Source of the DNA: Fusarium oxysporum f. sp. lycopersici 4287
Taxonomy: Eukaryota > Ascomycota > Sordariomycetes > Hypocreales > Nectriaceae
Direction: 5' to 3'
Length of the DNA stretch: 64,000 bases
Assembly (NCBI RefSeq): GCF_000149955.1
Contig: NC_030987.1
Location: 3,839,190-3,903,189, forward strand
Made by a program: the position numbers and the translations under genes. Positions 1 to 13,188 of this stretch are shown in pieces. How positions within the stretch are numbered: the first letter of the stretch is position 1; every line of letters begins with the position of its first letter. The notes under the pieces are model-generated. The model did no database searches, was not told the origin of the DNA, and worked only from the letters and a program-made list of their open reading frames with translations.

Positions 1-1367
1 CTAATAACCAACAATAATCTCTCCTACCACGATTTGTCACAGCCAAATCAATCATATCTCCCTCCTGCCATTTACCTCTTTCGAAAGGTGTACAAACCTC
101 CTCAACACACAGCAAGGGTCCATCCTCTCCATCATTTTTAGCCTCTCTCCACACCACCCAACCTCACTTCAAGCTCCAAACATCCATTAGAGCGCGCGAA
201 TAAACTGAAGCAGAAGATGTTGAAATTGATTAAACTCATACGATTTCCACGATTACTTGCAAGCAAGTGCGATTCCCGACTGCAACCACCCAATTCACCT
301 TTGCACGTACAGATTCGCCCGCGACTAGCAGTTCCCCGTGTATCATCAGATCATGGGGTTTCCAAGGACAAGGGTATTGTTACCTCATTTTCCTGTCCTC
401 TTTTCTCGATGCCTTTTTGGTTACCGACATACAGGTGAGTCTGTCTGTATCCTTTATAGGAAATTCACATCCTGGCTGCCTGATGCTACACTGCGGTTGC
501 ACGGGATTTATCACGAGGTCAATCACAAGGTCTAAAGCAACTACATGCGACTACATGCATACTCGGGTACCTCGATTATTATGTGAAACTCTGTCATATG
601 TATCAAAACAAGATGCATTGTTGTCTTCGGCCATGCCGTGTCACGCACGTTCCGTTCTGCACTTTGACCGCTGCCATTCCAGCTGCAGCATGCGTATGCG
701 TAAGCATATCAAGCATCACCGTCTGTCTATGTATCTCCATGTCACTCAGGCACCGCGAAGAAAGTAGTGGCATGCATATATCTTTGTTCAATGAGACGGC
801 AGTCTCGAAATTACTGCCACTGACATTATCCTTTCTTACACCGCCAGTTCCGCCCCGTGAGGTAGCCAGAACTGAGAATCGCAAACTCTTAAAAGTCTGA
901 AAACAAACGCTACCGACAACTGCGAGGCCACCAAGAACCCCCATACCGAAAAACGCCTTCTAAACCACCGGGGTCCTGTCGTTGACGATACAGCATGGGC
1001 TGGTGCCATCGGCCGTGTAGCAAAATCCATTACAAAAATTTCCCTTCCCAAAATATCGTCCTTCTACTTTGTCGTTGAATCCTTCGTTCGTTGAATGAAT
1101 CCATAGTCTATGTTTCGTGAAAAGAGTTCCCAAGCTCATCCATCTTCTTTTTTTCCCTCTTGTTGTAAAACGCCTGTTCCATGCCTGATCGCTGTGTTGG
1201 AAGAAAAAAAGGGGGTATTTTTCGACATGGGCCTAGCATGCCCTTTATACAATCCGTCCCTAAAAGAAATGACGCCAGATTGTTTCGATTCTTCGCTTGC
1301 TCGAAACATTCAAACTCCGGTGAAAATCCAAGCCGTATGTTGCTGTTGCTTCATGCTGATTGATTCC
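1..1367. other. Left-edge non-coding stretch, possible transcript leader
   Basis: I see no protein here that I can recognise. Positions about 60-190 are rich in C and T on the + strand, like a fungal 5' leader. They are followed by a short reading frame from 217 that runs into a good splice donor (CAG then GTGAGT near 432). I could not find a convincing second exon, so a spliced non-coding RNA or a small unrecognised gene are both possible. The rest, to the MFS stop, would include that gene's 3' untranslated region. Confidence 0.3.
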
Positions 1368-3328
1368 TTAAACACTCTCCTCCTCGTCGTAGTCGGTGAA
1401 AAGACCCTCATCCAAGAGAGGGTCCTCCTCGGGCATCACATCATCCTGAGGTCCGCCCTCGGTAATTTGGGAGCTGAGATATGCTCCGACAATGGTGATA
1501 AGTCCGCTAAACCACCAAGCCAGTCCAGAGTATCCAGTCTGAAGACCCCAAGAGTAAAGAAGACCAGACAGGGTTGGGCCCAGAGCACGGCACAAGCTAG
1601 CAGTTGAGGCTGCAATTCCGTTGATCGTTCCAAGGACCTGCTTAGATGGCGCCGAGTTGGCCAGCAGGATGGCGTTGCTGGGGTATGCCATGGTGGAGAA
1701 GGTGCACTTCCAGATGACAAGGAGGTAGATAGCCGGCATTCTCATAGAGTCGGGGAGTAGCACAAGGTAGGGTGTGACCAGGTAGAGCGCAAAGTACGAG
1801 AATGCGAGGATTCGGAAGAGGCGGAGAGATCCAAGTCGTCGGGTAACTGGAGGAACGATGAGATAGTTGGAGAAGAGTGAGTAGAGTCCCTGAACCGACA
1901 TGATGACGCCGATCATCTTAGTCTCGAGGCCGAATCCATCGGTAAACTTGAAGGGGAGGTCATGAACGGGGTGTTCAGGTCGCTTGGTGCTCAGGAAGAC
2001 GGGGAAAAGCTGGTCAAAAGTCATAGTGTGGCTGCGATATGTGTTAGACTGCATGAAGCTTTCGGTGAGGTGGAACTTACAAGGCGAGAATGCCATAAGA
2101 GATGATGTTCATAATGACAGGCTTTGTGAAAGTCTTTGACCTTCGCACCACAATGGGTTCCAGGGGGGCTTCGTTCAGGGATTGTGTGTCAGGCTGAGGA
2201 GCAAGTCGGGGCGAATTCTCTTGGCTTCGGTAAGCAGGCAGGGCCTCGTCAGAGTGGGCAGAGCCAGGGCGAACACTAGTCGAGAGATACTGAACGTTTT
2301 GCTTTCCATCGAGAAGAGCCTGCTTCTCGGGAGAGCGGCCTCGTCCGTTGCAGCTGGCAACCCCACCGAACCAGCTGGCGAGGTAATCTCCGATCTCACG
2401 TCCACGGTCTCGCTGAGCCTTCTTCTCAGCATGGGTCTCATCCAGGAAGAGAAGTCCAATGATGACTCCGAAGAAAACGGTGGCGGCGCTGAAGAGATTG
2501 GGGAGGAGGTAGGGATATCGGTCCCAGATGGTTCCGCGAGCGAAGATCTCGGGGTAGCTGATGCATGGTCGTGCGAGAGCTCCTCCAATCATAGGCCCAA
2601 CGATCGATCTAAATAGGTAATCCAGTCAGCAACTGCTGTCAATGACTGCATGAGTATGTATGGCTTACCCAATGCACCACACCATGGGCATGATTGTATA
2701 AGCTCGGGCTGGATGATCTGTTAGCCCAATTCTCATCTGATTTTGAGATTCAACCTACGTTGATGTTCCTTGACAGTAACAAGCTCGGCGACGGTTGTCT
2801 GAAGGACGCCAATGTTGCTGAAATATGTCAATTGAGCGTTCCAAGCATCGTTCCCGAAAAACATACCCATTGAGAAGACCTCCAAGAGCGCGCGCAAAGA
2901 GTGCGACTGGCAGACTGGGGGCGAAACCAAAAACCAAGACACTCAGAGCAGTTCCCAGCAGACCAAAGAGAAGCACTGGCTTTCGGCCAATCTTATCGCT
3001 AAGCCGTCCCCAAAGAACTCCTGTCGAGAATTCGGCCAATGTGAAAGCGGAGGTGACCATGCCGGCGTAAACTGAAATCTTGTTGGAATCATCGGTAATG
3101 TTGAAATCTTGGATCATGTAGTAGATGTAGGGGAAGATGGACATGAAGGCAATCGGTTCGCATATTCTGCAGCAGGCTGCCAATTGTTAGACCCAGTGTC
3201 GCAAAGTCATGTAAGCTTAGCTCCGTACCTAGAACAAACATCTGCTTTGCGGGGAATGGGGGAAGCGGTCTCTCATTGCGGCCAGCGGCTTCGCGGTTGG
3301 CCGCAGTCATTTGACGACTCCTCGCCAT
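1368..3328 (-). CDS. MFS transporter (DHA1 / ZIF-like), six exons
   Basis: Predicted 566-residue major facilitator superfamily permease. Exons by hand: 3328-3229, 3176-2867, 2817-2759, 2708-2669, 2608-2081 and 2031-1368; their sum is a whole number of codons. The N-terminal half has the MFS signature between TM2 and TM3 (GRLSDKIGRKPVLL), followed by paired helices. A long hydrophilic loop, rich in Ser and charged residues, separates the two six-helix halves. The C-terminal half contains several further helices. The tail carries EEDPLL, which fits the acidic dileucine pattern used to sort proteins to vacuoles or lysosomes; that location is inference. The family resembles fungal relatives of yeast YCR023C and plant zinc-induced facilitator-like carriers, whose substrates are mostly unknown. 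The start is the first ATG of the frame. The substrate cannot be told from sequence. Confidence 0.88.
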
Positions 3329-6300
3329 GTTTTCTAGTTGTGATCCTCCCGGGCGGTTTCGTTTTGTTGTTCAATGGGTGTCCCCTGGTGACTTTTTGTT
3401 CAATTTCTGGTGAAAATGGTGTCTCTGAACTGTTCGCAAGTCTGATCGATCCGTTTCGTAAAGTCTAATAGCATGAGACAAGTGGCTTTGGTAGGTTGTT
3501 GAATCTCGTCGAGTATGTAAGTGTAAGTGATTTGGTGTAGATGTACAACCCAAGTAGCAACAGATTGTAAGTGTTGACAAAGACTCAAGCTGATTGAGAG
3601 ATAGAGAAAGAACACAGAATAAGAATCAAGGTGGCGGAGGGAGAAGGGAGACTAATTAAAGGGTTATAGAAGGTTCACGGAAGGAAAAGAGAAGGACCAA
3701 GATGGGGTGGATACACTTATAAGAAGTGTATGGAGTATGGAGAATGAGTAGGTATGAGGATGGAGTGTTAGTAGTGAAGTGAAGTGAGCAACACCCCTCA
3801 GACTGACTGGGACTGGGGTACATGGACTTGTCACAATGATCATCTTCTGGAGCAAAATAGAATTAATTACTAGACCCGAAGCTTGGAACCAGCGGTGACA
3901 TGAGCGCGCCAAATGGGCAAAGGGCAAATCTCCTGTCGTGTCCGCGCTTCGCTGCGCTGCTTTGTGCTGTGAGATGCGGCGAACGGCCAAATTCTTGGGT
4001 AGTGGGGCTGGCTTCAGGGCTCCAAAGGCACCAGAACCAGCACCAGAAGTTAGAACACCACGGGCAGTCATCCCAGTTTGACAGGGCGGACTTGGTCTTG
4101 GGCCTTGAGTCTTTGGGCTGCAGGGGCTGGGTCCCAGGGAGACGGAGACGCAGGAGCCCTGGAAGACTTAGCGTATGTACCCAGCAAGTACTTCTGCAGG
4201 GGTATCCTTCTCTGTCTCTGGTCCCCTGTAAGCCACTGGAAGACGCCCACGGGGATGTGTCTCGAGCAAAACGCCATGGACTGACGGTTGGGTTCGAGCT
4301 TAATTGTTGGGTGCGAATCTGGATGGAGCTGGAAAACAAACCAAGCCAAACCAAATGCTAATGCTAAAGCGAATAGTGCCGTCCGTAACTGCACCCCGGT
4401 ATTTCCGCTGTGGCTAAGCGCATGTCCGAGTGTTCCCTTTCGTCAAAAGTCCTGTCTTCCATGGACACATCATTCTGTTGTTTCGAAACTGGCTTATGCG
4501 TGCAAAACATCACCAACCTGAAATACGGTCAACTGACTTCCATGTTATCGCATTGGCTGCATCAAACAGCACTAACCCGCACAGCCGCTGCAAAGGACAG
4601 GACAACAGCGACAGGTTTAGGAGGCGGTGAACGCAATACAGTGAGCAATGAGCAACGGCCCCCGGGGACTCGTCACACGGAAATCATCCCCGGGGTCGCC
4701 TCAGCCTGGCTGTGGAGCGATAATGTTACTAGGGAAGACTTCCCGGAAGGGGACCACACCTCTCATCCTCTTGGTGACGGGCAGAAAGTAATGAGATTCC
4801 AGCGGAGCCGACTTCCATCAGTCACTCAGTCAGCACCACCAATTGTCATAGCACATGGCATGCCATGCCATGGGCCGTTGTTCCAGCCTTGGCGTTGCGG
4901 CGTGCGATTTCGATGCGGCGCCTAATGACGTCGATTTGGGTAGAACAGAATCAGATATCAGTCCAGTGCCTGCTGTGATAGGAGTTGCGATGTTTTTGTT
5001 GTCTCTTTCATAGGTAGGTTGTTATTGTCGTCCCCCACGTTCTCAGCCAGCTCACCCCGTCAGTCGTAGGCAGGCGTAGGCATCCGCCCATCTTACATGG
5101 TATTTTCCTTGAATAGCATGCTGGTTCTGATGATGTGTTATTCGCTTGGTGTTTCTTTGTTCTTTTCTCACACCCACCGCCGGCCATTTGTTCCGGAAAG
5201 TCTGGAGCAAACATCTTATGCCGTACCTTCTAGCTCCTGTGGTGTTTTCCAGAACGATGGAGCACATAGTCAGCAGACGACTTCCATGCATGAGGGAGTC
5301 ATTCGGGATCTGCCTGCATTGCCAGCAATGTTGAGACACCGCAGCCTTGTCATACCTCAACCATGTTTCACTGCCCACTGCATACGAGCTCGAGAATGAC
5401 GCGTAGGACAAGGACAAATTAAGTATCACGTTCTGATCGGTGTGCAAGCCAAAGTTACCGGGATACTGACCAAGAGCTCGATTGTGATATCTTTAGATAT
5501 TGCGAAAACGAGCTGCAACTCCAAACGTATCTTGTGCTTGTCACGAGGTCAAACTTACACAGGAGATTCCACCTCGGAAGACGGAGCAGAAGTTCCTTTT
5601 TGCATATCAGTCGGCCGAGAAGGGCACGACTAGGCCGAAAAGCCTAGGTATAAGTGATGCCAAGGTCGTAGGAATCTGTATGTAGAATGTCGAACCTACT
5701 TCGTGACCGATACGGACATCATCCCCAGTCGAGCAGGGCCTTTCACCTTGGAAATTGCAAGGTTCCCTGACAGCGGCTCTCGTGAAAGCTTCCCTGCAGG
5801 CAAGGACAAATTGGAAATCTCAACATGTTGCAACCAAAAGTTTTCAAGCCTGACTGGCATAGGCGTGTCGTCCATCTGTCAGACACGTGGCTGACGTTGA
5901 TGGTCCTGTACTAAAAATTTTGAATTTAGAGTCATATATGTCGGTCTGCCGCATCACCATCGAAAATTTTCCCCAGCTGCATTAACGTCATACAAGCCAG
6001 GCGCCAATAGAAACACACGACATATTTCTCTGAAGTGGAAGCCCTCTTTGACATCCCCGGAGCCCCATAAAGTAGGGTTAATAGAAGGGAGCCACCCACG
6101 GGTGAGCGAGCAAGGGATTAAACAATTGAGGTGCGAGATTTTGATCAGGAACCCGAGACATTGTCACCGCCATGCTACACCGGACCCTTCGCCTACTGCT
6201 GGCACGTGGAGTAGCTGCTGCGGCGCGTAAGCCACACATTGTGAGCCCAGGACGGAAGACGAAACTGGCGGTGTTGGGCTTGAAAATGCTGCAATCAATG

Positions 6301-7860
6301 CAGCGGTTTCAAGTCAGGGCTCTGAACCTTGAAGCTGTAGGGTACAGTCTCCCAAAGGCCCACGTCAATATCTGTAGCAAATGGATCTGACTCGACTTTG
6401 AGCTCGTCAGTCAAATTGGCCCACTCGCACCCAACCCGCTGGGCCGTAAGCCCCGAGTAGCAAAGACTGCCGGGAGTGCAACCGACTCCACAGATACAAT
6501 TTAGATCGTCTTTAATTACGGATAGTCTGCAAGCAGCTTCGAATGCTGGATGCGATCCTCTCGGGAGTCGCCCTTTTGCTGCAATCGTGCCTGCCCCCCG
6601 TACACCGAATGTCGGCATTGAGTCTTGAGACAAGGCTCGGGGCTGTACACTACCGACCCGGGGAGATGCAAAGCGAAGCCTATGGAGGCAAGGCAAGGGC
6701 ATCTTGACTTGTCAACTTTGTGCCAGCTCGCAGTCAAGGTCTGACTCTGTCTTGTGTCACAAAGGAAGTGGCTAAATCTAGGCCTGGGTCCCCCACTCGA
6801 AGCTCGCGGCTCCTTGTCACGGAAGCGGTATAGCACTGTATCACTCGCCTGTTTCACACGCGCCCGCGGCTCCTTTTGATATGTATGCATGATGTGCAGT
6901 AGGTGATTGAAAATAGACTCCAATGGTTACCGACGACGTGGACGCTTTCATCCGCCTGCCGAGTAGGTGTCAGATCCGCCTTGCATAGATGCAAGTCAAA
7001 ATGTTGGAGTCATTTCGTCGGTGAAGCCTGAGACAATCCTGACATTTTATTTTTTTTTTCTTTCCCCGATAGTTTCACAGCTCTCGACCACCACCCAGAT
7101 TGAACAACCTCGGCTTCGCTCAAATGGTCGTCGCCCGCATAAGAATAAGGTGTCTCGTCAGGCGTGGGTGAGTCGTGGGTGAGTTGCACATCCATTGTCG
7201 TCATAGTCGAGCCTGGCGCTTCTCAGCATCCAATAGCATTGGGTGCCTTTTCCATTTTGAATCCCTGTGAAGTCCCGGAAGGTCTTCCTGGCTTCCGGCT
7301 TCGCTGAAGTGGATGCAGGGCAGTTTGCCGGTACAGCTAGGCACGCCGCGGGAGGTCTCGTGCTACCAGAAGACTACTTTTCTTGGAGCCTGTCGCATGG
7401 CGCCCCGCTCAAGGGGAGAAGCCGAGTGGCCACAAGAAAAGAGCCGGGCGAGCTGGCCTCAGGGGAAAAAGGGGGCGGCGGACAAGCGACCCGGTGGGCT
7501 GGGTTGATCTGATGCATCTCGTCGATTGTACAAATGAGGTAGTCTCGGTAAAGAAGCCTCCCTTGTCGTTAGACTACGCAATGACAGATGGACTAGACAC
7601 CCCCGCCTGTCCAAGGGAAAAAAAAGTGAGGCAGGCAAGAAAGAGAAGGATGAGGAGCAGAAAAACCGAGTAGGGTGTGTTTCAGAAAAGCCGTGTGTGG
7701 GCGATGTCAAACCCAGCAGGCCGGGTGGCCCGATCCAAACGAATCGCTGAAGGCAGGGAGGGCCAGATACGATGTAATGTCTTGGAATTCGCTATGAAGT
7801 ATCGCACATCCATCCATTATAGCGATGGTGCACGTTTAAACCACCGACATGCAGCATCTG
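3329..7860. other. Gene-poor stretch, first part
   Basis: About 4.5 kb upstream of the MFS gene with no open frame that resembles a known protein. The first 400 bases should hold the MFS promoter and 5' leader. Reading frames here are short, overlap on both strands and have no domain-like character. One weak candidate, a signal-peptide-like frame at 4068-4394 (-), is listed separately. Confidence 0.5.
4068..4394 (-). CDS. Candidate small secreted or membrane-anchored protein (weak)
   Basis: A 108-codon uninterrupted frame begins MQLRTALFALALAFGLAWF, which has the polar start and hydrophobic core of a signal peptide or a single membrane anchor. The rest is basic and proline-rich, has only one cysteine and matches no family I know. 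It lies alone in a gene-poor stretch. It may be a chance frame, because frames of this length occur often in this GC range. Effector-like proteins usually have several cysteines, so that label is not supported. Confidence 0.15.
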   Translation of the reverse strand: MQLRTALFALALAFGLAWFVFQLHPDSHPTIKLEPNRQSMAFCSRHIPVGVFQWLTGDQRQRRIPLQKYLLGTYAKSSRAPASPSPWDPAPAAQRLKAQDQVRPVKLG

Positions 7861-7865
7861 CATAT

Positions 7866-7904
7866 GTGTGTGTATGTATGTATGTATGTATGTATGTATG
7901 TATG
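7866..7904. repeat. TGTA tetranucleotide microsatellite
   Basis: A run of TG followed by about eight copies of TGTA is visible directly. Shorter related tracts occur at 10598-10624 (TGTA then TGCA) and near 49119-49142. Such tracts vary in length by polymerase slippage and mark non-coding sequence. Confidence 0.95.
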
Positions 7905-10900
7905 CTGTTATGTATGCAGCCATATTGGAAGCATCTGCACGACGGTTGAAAACGCTCTGACATCTTGGGCGTTGGTTGCAGCTGTTTATTGACGCCGCTT
8001 TCGGACCAACACCAAGTTTGTGTGTCCCGTCCTGTATGCGGTATGTACAACGGCGGGCTTGTGTGTTGGAGGATTGTAGATTGTTCCCTCAATCATGGAA
8101 GAAATGAGAGGATCCATCCGTCATCTCGTGTTGATTGCCATGACCCCGCAAGCCTTTCGGCGTCGACCGTACCGTCAGCTTCGAGAGAGAGAGCGCACGC
8201 ACCCTCTGAATTTCTTGACTTGGTTCCGGGGATCTCAAGTGCCCTTGTCCCGGTACGGTTATGGTCGTGGACAGAAGCTGAACCTGTCGCAAGGCAAGGG
8301 AGAGAGGAGAGAGTGGGAAAACCTAGGCAAAACAAGGGGGTCTGACCGCTGTTCGCCCCGGTTCTTGATAGAAATTCTCGAAGGTTTCGAAAAGGGGGCC
8401 AGGGTATGAATTTAGCGTGGGTTTGCGAACTCGAACGTGCGGGTGGGAAAAAAAGGAAGAGGGTGGATGGATGGGATTGGAGGGGGATACCTCAGGTAGA
8501 CAAGGTCACGACAGGAGGGGTGATTTTAGTGAGGCTGGAGGAAGAGCCAGTAATTTCAAATTTTCTCTCTCTCTTTTCTTTTGGGCTCTTTGACTGTCTG
8601 TGACCGACCTGTGTTGACAATTGCTTTTTGTTACTGGGTATCATCCGCTGTGTAAGGATCTAGACTGAATTGTACAGCAGAGGGTGACGGCGGCTCTGGG
8701 TCCCGTGATTTGCATATCCATCTCCATGAACGGGGAAGCATCCTTTGACGATCCGGACGAATTGGATCTGGACCGTCCATCCCTTTCGACCGCAAGCAGA
8801 AGTTACAGATCCTACGTTAACTCTCGTAGTGGTAGCGGCAGTGGTAGTGAATAAACTCGAGCAACTCTAACCGCGACACCACAACATAACACGACACGAC
8901 ATGACAAATTGATGATGATGCTGATGAGGGGAAAGTATCAGACTATCATGTGATGATACAGAGACTGGTCATAATTACTCTTGTCTCTGGTTGTCGTTGT
9001 TGTCGTTGTCGCTGTCCTCTCCACTATCACTCCTTGTTTTATGAGGAATTATCACCAATAACTCACAGACAAGTTACAAGCTGAGTCGAGATAGTGGAAC
9101 CTCCCTCCTCTACGCACGCGGGTAAAGCAAATTTCTGGCCGGTTTAGTCATGACTAGACAAAAGCTTAAGCAACAATCAACAAGATTATTACCCAGTAGA
9201 GTGTCGTCCACATCCTCCCTCTATAACAAGAATGAAACCCAACTCACTCACTGTAGTTTTAGAGCCTGAAAAAGCCAGCCCTTACACTCGGCCCCGCTTA
9301 CTCGTTATCCGTCATGGTGATCGCTTGGCACCGTTGCGTTGATGACGTCCGTTCGCTCTGAGATGAGGCCGCATTGACTTTGTTGCGATACGATATGAGG
9401 GTTACATACACTCAACTTTGAGTTTTGCATGTTTTATTAGCTATTGTGGGCTAGAGATTTACAGTGCCTAGCGCTCTGCGATGTTCACAGATTGGCCACT
9501 CCAACATTGAATCTCATCTCACTGTTGATCTGGTAGTACATAGAAAAATGGACAAGGGCTGATCCAGATCACTGGGTCATCCTCCTTTTTTTCTTCTTTT
9601 AACATTTCTTGGGGACGGCCTAGGAAAAGTCCAGCCCAAACATAATCTCCCGTCTGCAGCCTTGTTCACTAACCTGACTTCCCGTCTACGCCGCATAGTA
9701 CAAAAGCAAATACTAAACACTAATAAAATATGTTAATAACATCTTGCCGTTCGTACGGTGTAAAAAACCAGGTTGTTTGTCGGATGATGTTTTGAACTCG
9801 GTGAACGTAAATAACCTCACCGACTTAGACCAGCCTAGACCTCGCTCAACAGAACAACTCACTCACAGCATTCATATTACATTACATTACACTTCCACTC
9901 TCACCACAAACGAGGCCTGCTTCATTACCCTTACCCTACTGCTACTCCCCAACTCAGATCCCCTGCTCGCCTCTGCCCTGTCTGTCTTGCCTTGGTCTTG
10001 TTCCAGGCCCCTTGCTGTCGATCCATTCCTGAGCACCCCATGCTATTTTCTACTGCCTTGGCTTTGACTCAGATGCCTTGCCTTACCTTACCCTGCCCTA
10101 GCAGGCCACTGTATTGTACTACCTATTCTTTGCTGCCAGACCAACAGCCCAAAATCATCACCAACAGCGGTTGGATCTCACCGGCTCCCCGCATAAAACA
10201 ACAACACCATGACTGAGAGCCGACGTTGCACAGCAGGGGCTCTCTTCTCATAGCCTACGGGCGTGCATGAGCGTGTTCGCTTAGGGAGCCAGGGGGAACA
10301 TATCCTCAGTGTTGCGATGCTCACGCTCTCATGCTGCGGGCGGCGGTGACAATATTGCATTGTTACAGTCCCAAGACGAAAACGAGTTCTCCTCCTCCTC
10401 AGTTCACCTGCTTGCATGGCTGAGTGATTCGTCACTTCTCGCTTCAATCATGCAGTCTCGCGTGCAAAGAGAAAAGAGTCGTCAGAATACGTGACATCCT
10501 GGTCGTGAAGCCCATTAATCCTAGGGCTCAGACACGGCACAGTCTCGCAGCCTACTTACATCCTTGACAAGTGAGTGAGCAGCCCGGGCTTCGCGGGATG
10601 TATGTATGTATGCATGCATGCATCCGTACATATCTCCATCTGCAACTATATACATACACGGAAAATTGGTGGCTTTGTCAGAACTCATATGAGCGCCCTC
10701 AAAGTTCGCTTCCCGTCTTATTCTGCTGTTGTCAACATGGTTCTCCTGGGAATCCTTGGCTCAGTAAGACCAGCCTGTTCCGTTTATGACCCTGAGACTT
10801 ACATGCTTCTTGTTGTGATTGGCAGGTCAGGCATAGGTATAGTAGTATTCACCACCCTCTCCTATATGGTTCCTTGGTGACAGATCACTAATACAGACCA

Positions 10901-13188
10901 GTCAGTGCTTAATGAAATTGGACGGGAATAAAATGTTTCATTTCTTTGATGTGCTGAAACATGGTCCCTCACATATCAAGCTTAAAACACCCTATGCTCA
11001 ACCTCTTGGGTCAAGACCTAATCAACTCGTAAGTCGTCCTCTCAGGAGACGACACCGAAACCCGAGCACGGAAATAAAAGCCGCCTTATTCCATGTTACA
11101 CAAGGATTTGGATACGACTTCGCAGTGAAGTATACGTATTTACAAGGATCGTTTACTATTTTCAGCCCTTAAAGGATCTTCCCCCAAACGGATCTCACTT
11201 CTCGGTATGCATCCAACCGAATCGAGAAACCGGGCCAAGGGATATTCGAGCCCCGTGCCTTCTAATCTGACGTATCTCAAAGTCTCACTTATCGGTGAGG
11301 ATGGTTCTTGTCTCGCGGTTTCGACTGCAAGGTTGTAGAATAGCAGGGTTGAAACGCGAATGTCAAAGGAACAAATGTTGATATTCCTACGGATGCCAAA
11401 CTAACACGGCACGTTCGCTTGGGTACACCATCCGGACGTATTATCTCGAAACATATCTGGCAACGTGCTACCTACTGAGTTATATTATTCCCGGGAAGCG
11501 TTTCTTTCTGAGGCGAAACTTCAAGGGTCTGCATGGCTCGGTTGAGCGTAAGCAGGCAGCCTAGATATCTAGGAATGGAATCACAGTAGCGTTGTATGCT
11601 GACCGCAAGTGATAGTGGTGAGTTGATGTTCATGCCGTCTCGCATGTTTATATACCCGATAATTCCGGAGACAGGATTCGTTGTCATGTGCGGTAAGCAC
11701 AGGTGCAAGTTCTTGTCAGCCCCCAACTTGATTGCCAATATTGGTTATGGATTCAGCTCCCATCTCATATGAGAGGATCCGAGTTGGTTGCCTGTTGTGA
11801 GAGTACAACTCCCCTTTAGGTGATGTGACCGTTCGAGCGTCCCGATACCGCGGTTCGGGAAATGCAAGAGGGAGGCAAAGTTGTACTCGAATTGTATATT
11901 GATCATGGAGATCTCTTGTTGGTGTTGTCACGGGCCGATTACAGCCAGCCAAGTACCGTATAAGTCTGTAAGGTTATCATAGTTTAACTTGACAACCACA
12001 TGTTGCCTCTAACAAAGAGCGTGTGGCTTGATTGTGATACGCCTCATGGTAATAGCCGTTACTGAAACATGAGCAGTTGATTGGTATAGATAATAAGCGC
12101 GATACAGGCAAACGGTGAGTGATGCGAGGTGATGATGCTGGGGTGACGGGATCTCCAAAGTCAATCGCAAGCTACGGCCAACTCAATAGCCCTTTTCCCT
12201 CATTCTCAGTCTTATCCTCACACTTGTAGTCTCGTCTCGTCTGGCAACATCGAGCTGACACTAATCGACACCAACAAGTCATTAAGAACCCCTGCCTGTG
12301 TAACCCGAAGCTCTGTGCAGCCATGAACTGACTAACCCATGCAAGGCGCCCATGCATTTTTGAGGCTGAAGGGTTGGCATGTGAGCAGACTGGTTCGACT
12401 ATTGATGCAAGTCGTTAGTATTGTGCTGTATTGTGAGGCAGGCCTTTGTTGTCGAGTCTGTCCAAGTACCTCTCAAGTCTCACAACTTACAGGCTCTGAG
12501 TCGCGCATGACAGTTCACGCCATGAGTTGACAAAAGTGTCACGGAGCATTTCAAGCGAGAGTGACGAGTAATGGACTAATGCTGATGTGATGCTACTTAA
12601 TATTTCCCAGGTTTAATGGTGATACCGTGGTATCATGAATTGGATGGCAGTGTTATCTTGCTCATGATCAGTTCGCCGATACTTACTACAAATGGCCAGG
12701 ACTGATATCAACCTTGAGAGGTTATGGCTACCATTACCACTTTACTCGATAACAGAGGACAGACACTCGATTTATTGATGGATTGTTATTCAAAGCAATG
12801 TCAATGTACTAAGGTTTTTTTTTGGGAAGGTTTTTGTTATGATCAAGCTATAAGTGATTGTTATATAGAGCACTGTAGAAATAGAGCCTGAGGAGTATAT
12901 ATTCACACAGTGCACTAGAAACTCAGGACCCAGGCATCCGTCATTAGTTGGGCACCATCCTCCGACTCTGACTCCGAGGTTACGACATCGCAACTTTTCC
13001 TCTCTTTCCAACCAACGAAACTCAACCCCAAACAAACCCCAGGAGAGCCACATTTCTTCAGCTCTCCCTAGCAACGACAGCCGAGGATCCCGTTCCATTT
13101 CGCACGCCTATTCTCCGATTTGCTACCCGTACCACGTTGACGTCTTCCCCACCACTCACACGCATCATCCACTTTCCGAGCTTTCGCA
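7905..13188. other. Gene-poor stretch, second part
   Basis: About 5.3 kb without a recognisable gene. It includes a 42-codon acidic/serine-rich frame (8726-8854), a CT-rich leader-like block (about 9840-10200) and a TGTA/TGCA tract (10598-10624). The last few hundred bases should contain the promoter and leader of the CCDC124-type gene. No tRNA, rRNA or transposase relic was recognised. Long untranslated RNAs remain possible. Confidence 0.45.
9840..10209 (+). promoter_or_regulatory. CT-rich 5'-leader-like sequence without a downstream gene
   Basis: This block has repeated ATTAC, then long C/T-rich runs, and ends in an A/C-rich sequence directly before an ATG at 10209. This is the usual shape of a fungal promoter and leader. 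The ATG opens only about 14 codons before a stop, and no splice donor rescues it. It could be the leader of a non-coding RNA or the remains of a lost gene. Confidence 0.3.

Noticed and set aside
836..1051. Small - strand frame with Gly-rich hydrophobic start
   Set aside because: No family recognised, several competing frames in the same place, and no leader or splice evidence.
11235..11275. TATTCGAGCCCCG word resembling a tRNA T-arm
   Set aside because: The stem does not pair, and there is no acceptor stem on the 5' side.
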